From assembly GCA_040219515.1 (NCBI GenBank), contig JAVJSI010000012.1, forward strand, positions 248,001 through 312,000: 64,000 nt of DNA, read 5' to 3'. This DNA comes from Acidimicrobiales bacterium (GTDB lineage Bacteria > Actinomycetota > Acidimicrobiia > Acidimicrobiales > Aldehydirespiratoraceae). The position numbers and the translations under genes are program-made. Shown here in pieces: positions 59,889-64,000 of the stretch (within the stretch, counting starts at the first letter, position 1; each line of letters begins with the position of its first letter). The notes under the pieces are model-generated. The model did not search any database. It saw only the letters and a list, made by a program, of their open reading frames with translations, and had not been told where the DNA came from.

Positions 59889-61172
59889 ATGACCGACCTG
59901 CACGACACCCACTCGAGTTCGACCGCACGCGAACAGGAGCTCGAAGTCGAGGTCGCCCGACTGCAGGCCGAACTCGACACGCTCAGGGGTGACGACCCGA
60001 GTCTGGTCACCTCGCGCTTCTTGTCGATGGCCGCGGCGACGGTCGACCAAGCGGTCGCCGACGCCCGTCGCGAGGCCGACGAGATCGTCGAAGAGGTCAG
60101 CGCCCAAGCCGAGGCGCGACGAGACGAGGCGACCCGTGTCGCGGCGGAGGCAGAGGCGCTGGCGGAGCAGAAGCTCGAGGAGGCCGATCGGGCGCAGGAA
60201 GCAGTGGACGCGGCGACCGAGCAGGCCGAGTCGATCAAGGCCGCGGCCACGAAGGAGGCGGCGGCGCACGTTGCCATCGAACGTCAGAAGGTCGCTGCCG
60301 AGCTGGAGGCGTTCGCTGCCGTTCGCGCCGCGCTCGACGAAGAGCGCGTCGCGCTCGAGACCTACCACGAGAAACTTCGCAAGGGCGTCCAGGACCTTGC
60401 CCAGTCGATGGTGTCGTTCATGGGCACCGAACTCCCCGACGGCTCCATCAGCGCGATCGACGATCTCGTGTCGCCGCAGCTCGAAGCGGCATTGTCCGAT
60501 CTGGACTCGTCGTTCTCGGTCCACACCGCGTCCACGGAGATCTCCGACACCGACGCCGACGAGACCGACGAGACGGTGGCGGTCGACGAGCTCGACGACG
60601 TCGACCCGCTCGACACCCCGGCCCCGGTGGCCGAGGTCGAGGCCCCGGTGGCGGCCGATCCGTGGACCGCGATGCTCGAATCGGCCATTCCCGAGCACGA
60701 CCGCATCGTCGACGTCCCCGACACGGCGATCGGCGAGATCCCGGCCGGCCCGACGTCCTTCTTCGGCGGTGCCCCCATCGTCGAGGACCCCGCAGCGACC
60801 ACCAGCGCCGGGTTGTTCTCGCGTGCCGCGGCCGACGACACCGACGACACCGACGACACCGTCAGGGCCGGCGATGACGTCACCGCCACCGCCACCGCCA
60901 CCGCCGGCGATGACGACACTGCCGACGGTAGCGATGACGAGACCGCCGACACCGGTGCCGAGGACGCGAAGTCGGGCCGTGGTGGCCTCTTCGGCATGCT
61001 CGGCGCTCGCCTGGTCCAGCAGACCTCGCCCGACGACCGCGCCGACGTCGTGGACACCGACGACACTCTGGACACCGAGGACAGCGATGATCAGGCGTTC
61101 CGTCAGTTCCTCGACGGCGACGACGCGCCGGATCCGAGCCGTGACTGGCTGTTGCGTCCCGAGGCCCGCTGA
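59889..61172 (+). CDS. Long coiled-coil protein with acidic Asp/Thr-rich C-terminus
   Basis: This 427-residue protein begins with a coiled coil (about 10-165; heptads rich in A, E, R, Q and D, e.g. EQELEVEVARLQAELDTLRG). A short folded patch follows (LRKGVQDLAQSMVSFMG), then a disordered acidic tail with DTDDTDDT and ATATATA repeats (60837-60905 in DNA), and a final DDQAFRQFLDGDD. It resembles DivIVA- or scaffold-type polarity proteins of actinobacteria but has no clear DivIVA head. GAGGA lies 7 nt before ATG 59889. A hairpin at 61208-61225 is downstream. Confidence 0.7.
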   Translation: MTDLHDTHSSSTAREQELEVEVARLQAELDTLRGDDPSLVTSRFLSMAAATVDQAVADARREADEIVEEVSAQAEARRDEATRVAAEAEALAEQKLEEADRAQEAVDAATEQAESIKAAATKEAAAHVAIERQKVAAELEAFAAVRAALDEERVALETYHEKLRKGVQDLAQSMVSFMGTELPDGSISAIDDLVSPQLEAALSDLDSSFSVHTASTEISDTDADETDETVAVDELDDVDPLDTPAPVAEVEAPVAADPWTAMLESAIPEHDRIVDVPDTAIGEIPAGPTSFFGGAPIVEDPAATTSAGLFSRAAADDTDDTDDTVRAGDDVTATATATAGDDDTADGSDDETADTGAEDAKSGRGGLFGMLGARLVQQTSPDDRADVVDTDDTLDTEDSDDQAFRQFLDGDDAPDPSRDWLLRPEAR

Positions 61173-61207
61173 GACCCGCGTCCGGCTCATGGGCGTGAGT
61201 TCCCACT

Positions 61208-61225
61208 GCGGTCGGCTGACCGCAG
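61208..61225 (+). terminator. Hairpin after the coiled-coil gene
   Basis: TGCGGTC (61208-61214) and GACCGCA (61219-61225) form a perfect 7-bp stem with a 4-nt loop, 36 nt after the stop at 61172 and before the next promoter (TAGACT, 61256-61261). No T-run follows, so termination is inferred from position. Confidence 0.4.
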
Positions 61226-61270
61226 ACCGCTGACGACCGCCTGCGAACCGGACCCTAGACTCGGCGCCTG

Positions 61271-63865
61271 ATGGTCGCCGCAACCAACCAGCCGGACACC
61301 ACCGGCGCCGGGCGTGTCCGGGGTCTCGACGGCCTTCGGGCCATCGCGGCGCTGGCGATCGTCTTTCACCATGTCGGGTTCCAGTCCGGCGCCACCTATC
61401 GCCAGGAGATCTGGGGCGGCTACCTCGGGCGCCTCGACATCGGCGTCCCCGTCTTCTTCGCGCTGTCAGGCTTCCTGCTGTTCCGTCCGATCGCGGCATC
61501 CGTGTTGGACGACACCCCGCTGCGTCCGGCGCTCGAGCACCTGTGGCGCCGGGCCATGCGGATCTATCCGGCGTTCTGGGTGGCGCTCACCCTGATCGTC
61601 GTCTTCACCAGCGAGGCGTTCGCCGACGTCACCCGCGCGATCACGACCTACCTGCTGGTGCACATCCACTACCCGACGACCTCGATCGAGCCGATGCCGC
61701 AGGCCTGGAGTCTCGCCACCGAGATCAGCTTCTACGCGGCCCTGCCGCTCATGGCCCGGTTCCTTCGGCCGTGGTTGCGCGACCGGTCGAGGGCGGCTCG
61801 TCGCAACGGCCTGCTGGTGTTCATCGCCGCCTGCTACCTGCTCTCGGTCTTCTTCCGGATCGCGGTGCTCACGATGGACACCCGATGGACGTCGGCACAG
61901 GTGCTCTGGCTGCCGGGCACGCTCGACTACTTCGCGATCGGGATGGCGCTCGCGGTGGCTCGGGTCGGGTTCACCGAGGGCAGCGGACCTCGCCGCCGGC
62001 TCGAGCAGGTCGCCGGGCCGGCCGGGCTGTGGTGGATCGCCGCTGCGGTTCTCTTCCACGTCGTCTCGCAGCACATGGGCCTCGCGCTCGGCGTCGACTC
62101 GGCGTCATGGCCCCGCGAGATCGCCCGGCAGATGGTCTATGGCGCGATCGGTTTCTGTCTGCTCTTCCCGCTGGTGTTCGGTTCGAGTCGTCGGTCGCTG
62201 GTCCGTTCGTTCGTGCGCAGTCCGCCGATGGAATGGCTCGGCACGATCTCGTACTCGATCTACCTCTGGCACATGGCGTTCGTGGTGCATCCATGGGAAC
62301 CGCTGGCCGACCGGTTCGGCGCGGTACGCGACACCGCGTTCTGGGATTACGCGGGCACGGACTTCTGGAGCTACCTGGTCATCGCGCTGGTCCCGACACT
62401 GGTCGTGTCGATCGTGAGCTACTACGTCGTCGAGGTCAGCGGTCAACGCTTGCAAGGACTGGTGCGGCGGCCCCGGCTCGACCCGACGCCGTCGGAATCG
62501 TTCGTGACCCGCCTGCGAGCGCAATGGGTCGGCGCCCGGTTCCGGACCCAGCTGTTGGTGATCTCCGGGGTCGGGTTCGTCGGCCGAGTCCTCTACGTGA
62601 TCCTCGCGAAGCACGACCAGACCCTCTCCACCACCGACATCGCGCCGGGCGATCAGTTCTTCTACTCCCGGGCAGCCGACGCCCTGGCGGCCGGCGAGGG
62701 CTTCGTCACACCGTGGCAGGACATCGCGGTCAAGTTGGGACTCGCCGATCCCGGCGAGGCTGCCGCGCATGCCGCCGATCATCCGCCCCTCACCGCGTTG
62801 GTGGCGGCGCCGGCCTCGTTCCTGCCGGGCGGACGCGGCGAGCATCTGTTCGAGCAGCGATTCATCATGTGCGCAGTCGGCGCCGCCGTCATCGTCATGG
62901 TCGGGTTGCTCGCTCGCGAGATCGCCGGCCGTGCGGTCGGCATCATCGCCGCGGTCCTCGCGGCGCTCTACCCGGGGTTCTGGATCAACGACGGCCTGGT
63001 CATGGCCGAGTCACTGACCGCGCTGACGGTCGCCGGCGCGCTCTACGCGGCAGCGCGGTACCGACGCGCGCCGTCGGGTCGGCTCGCGGCCGAACTCGGC
63101 CTCTGGATCGGCTTCGCCGCGCTGGCGCGGGCCGAGTCGTTGCTGCTCATCCCGCTCGTCGTCGTGCCGTTGCTGTGGGTGACGCATCCGGGTTGGCGTG
63201 ACCGGTTCGTCCGAGCGGTCCTTGCCGGTGGGGTGACGGCGCTGGTGGTCGCCCCCTGGGTCGTGCCGAACCTCGTGCGATTCGAGGAGCCGGTGGTGAT
63301 GTCGCATGGCGACGGTCTGGTGCTCGTCGGGGCCAACAACGACGCCGTCTACCGCGGCGGTGGACTCGGATTCTGGTCGCCACCCATGGAGTTCCTCACG
63401 GCCGACGGTCGTTTCGACGAGACGGACCCCAGCGTCGATTCGCTGGCCGCTCGTGACCAGGCGATCGAGTACATCGGCGAGCATCTCGGCGACCAGCCAC
63501 GGGTGATGGCGGCGCGATTCGGTCGGCTGTGGAGCGTGTATCGACCGCTCGAGACCGCGGCGCTGAACACGCAGGAGGGACGCGAACAGTGGGCGTCGCA
63601 TCTCTCGATCGGCGCGCTCTACCTGACACTGCCGCTCGCTCTGCTCGGTTGGTGGCGACTGGGCCGGGGTTGGTCGCGTTGGCTGCTCGGGATCATGGTC
63701 GTGCACGTTTCCCTGATGGGCGTGATGTTCTACGGCATCCCCCGATTCCGGGTACCGGCCGAAGTTGCGCTGATGGTCGCAGCAGCGATCGGTGTGCATT
63801 GGCTCGCTAGCCTCGGCGCATGTCGACCACCGCGCACATCCTCTTCTCCGGCGTCCTCGTCCTGA
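61271..63865 (+). CDS. Membrane acyltransferase (type 3) fused to a GT-C glycosyltransferase domain
   Basis: This 864-residue protein has two membrane modules. Residues about 15-390 match acyltransferase family 3: GLDGLRAIAALAIVFHHVGF with catalytic His, VPVFFALSGFLLFRPI, RRAMRIYPAFWVAL, WSLATEISFYAALPLM and SYSIYLWHMAFV. From about 420 on the protein resembles GT-C/PMT-ArnT-type glycosyltransferases, with ILAKHDQTLSTTDIAPGDQFFYSRAADALAAGEGF (acidic loop), DHPPLTALVAAPASF, VGIIAAVLAALYPGFWINDGLVMAESL and further helices. Both activities act on lipid-linked or surface glycans. ATG 61271 follows TAGACT (61256-61261). The 3' end overlaps the next gene by 46 bp. Confidence 0.85.
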   Translation: MVAATNQPDTTGAGRVRGLDGLRAIAALAIVFHHVGFQSGATYRQEIWGGYLGRLDIGVPVFFALSGFLLFRPIAASVLDDTPLRPALEHLWRRAMRIYPAFWVALTLIVVFTSEAFADVTRAITTYLLVHIHYPTTSIEPMPQAWSLATEISFYAALPLMARFLRPWLRDRSRAARRNGLLVFIAACYLLSVFFRIAVLTMDTRWTSAQVLWLPGTLDYFAIGMALAVARVGFTEGSGPRRRLEQVAGPAGLWWIAAAVLFHVVSQHMGLALGVDSASWPREIARQMVYGAIGFCLLFPLVFGSSRRSLVRSFVRSPPMEWLGTISYSIYLWHMAFVVHPWEPLADRFGAVRDTAFWDYAGTDFWSYLVIALVPTLVVSIVSYYVVEVSGQRLQGLVRRPRLDPTPSESFVTRLRAQWVGARFRTQLLVISGVGFVGRVLYVILAKHDQTLSTTDIAPGDQFFYSRAADALAAGEGFVTPWQDIAVKLGLADPGEAAAHAADHPPLTALVAAPASFLPGGRGEHLFEQRFIMCAVGAAVIVMVGLLAREIAGRAVGIIAAVLAALYPGFWINDGLVMAESLTALTVAGALYAAARYRRAPSGRLAAELGLWIGFAALARAESLLLIPLVVVPLLWVTHPGWRDRFVRAVLAGGVTALVVAPWVVPNLVRFEEPVVMSHGDGLVLVGANNDAVYRGGGLGFWSPPMEFLTADGRFDETDPSVDSLAARDQAIEYIGEHLGDQPRVMAARFGRLWSVYRPLETAALNTQEGREQWASHLSIGALYLTLPLALLGWWRLGRGWSRWLLGIMVVHVSLMGVMFYGIPRFRVPAEVALMVAAAIGVHWLASLGACRPPRTSSSPASSS

Positions 63866-64000
63866 CGGTGCTCTTCATCTACTCGCTGGTGCGACAGCGG
63901 GTGCTGAAGAGCAAGTACGCCCTCCTCTGGTCGCTGGTCGCGGTGGCGCTCCTGCCGATCGCGGCCGTGCCGAGTCTGGTCGAGTCGGTTTCGGATCTGC
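63820..64000 (+). CDS. DUF2304 membrane protein, 5' part
   Basis: From ATG 63820 the frame reads MSTTAHILFSGVLVLTVLFIYSLVRQRVLKSKYALLWSLVAVALLPIAAVPSLVESVSDL and runs off the window. The pattern of two helices around the RxR.LKSKYALLW segment is that of DUF2304, often encoded beside dolichol-phosphate-mannose-type glycosyltransferases in envelope loci. It begins within the 3' end of the fusion gene (46 bp overlap), and TAGCCT (63808-63813) sits 6 nt before it, suggesting its own leaderless promoter. Its full length and partner gene lie outside the window. Confidence 0.8.
   Translation, partial: MSTTAHILFSGVLVLTVLFIYSLVRQRVLKSKYALLWSLVAVALLPIAAVPSLVESVSDL

Noticed and set aside
1-64000. CRISPR array, insertion sequence or prophage.
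   Set aside because: No spaced direct repeats, transposase, integrase or phage genes were seen on either strand.

Overview
The window is high-GC chromosomal DNA from an actinobacterium, most likely class Acidimicrobiia or a close relative. That placement is inferred from gene content: a DUF222/HNH (13E12-type) protein, a long-form HisG with adjacent HisE, an acyl-CoA carboxylase beta subunit with a small epsilon-like subunit, a mycothiol-enzyme-type (TIGR03083) protein, a PaaX-like regulator and DivIVA-like coiled-coil proteins. I see no prophage, insertion sequence, integrase or CRISPR array. Genes are tightly packed and no gene-free stretch exceeds 300 bp. The longest gaps (4397-4637, 17279-17521, 36509-36781) hold a LexA-type promoter, nothing recognisable, and a large hairpin, respectively.

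Layout. 1-4396 (mostly minus): the start of prfC, a tiny membrane peptide, a polyprenyl synthetase coupled to xseB-xseA, and serB. 4600-12400: an SOS-box-driven HNH protein, a lipoprotein, an ABC exporter, a secreted double alpha/beta-hydrolase and a membrane protein. 12369-24500: a Tat-exported protein, a PLP decarboxylase, hisE-hisG, a LysE exporter, an acyl-CoA thioesterase, a vWA lipoprotein, a HAD phosphatase, a PhoD phosphatase, a Baeyer-Villiger-type monooxygenase, a TIGR03083 protein and a VOC remnant. 24533-26590: a tandem methyltransferase duplication, with one copy frameshifted, beside tRNA-Ser(CGA). 26636-33376: two META-type lipoproteins, tadA, an XRE regulator, a molybdoenzyme/cytochrome b pair, lspA, an ArsR/SRPBCC pair and tRNA-Ser(GGA). 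33431-36508: the conserved SRP RNA-dnaX-ybaB-recR block. 36562-45929: a large hairpin, a DivIVA-like protein, methylmalonyl-CoA epimerase, an HrpB-type helicase fused to a glyoxalase-like domain, a 5'-3' exonuclease, an HD hydrolase, rraA, a lipoprotein, an ATP-dependent DNA ligase and a PPOX-family flavoprotein. 45961-59771: an epoxide hydrolase, a sigma factor with its membrane partner, a carotenoid oxygenase, a luciferase-like monooxygenase flanked by palindromic repeats, pccB-epsilon-comB, pheA, a desaturase-PaaX-MBL operon and others. 59889-64000: a coiled-coil protein, an acyltransferase/glycosyltransferase fusion and the start of a DUF2304 gene, probably the edge of a cell-envelope locus.

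Expression logic. About twenty transcription-unit-leading genes have a TAnnnT hexamer 6-9 nt before the start codon. That places the transcription start at or next to the A/G of the start codon, so leaderless mRNAs are probably common. Several start codons below were chosen on this basis. Internal operon genes instead use 1-4 bp stop/start overlaps or a Shine-Dalgarno sequence.

Most interesting items: (i) the HrpB-type helicase whose usual C-terminal region is replaced by a glyoxalase-like domain; (ii) the pair of inverted palindromic elements bracketing the luciferase-like gene; (iii) the LexA box inside the promoter of the HNH gene; (iv) the frameshifted duplicate methyltransferase next to a tRNA; (v) the 26-bp hairpin after recR; (vi) the acyltransferase/GT-C and double-hydrolase fusions.
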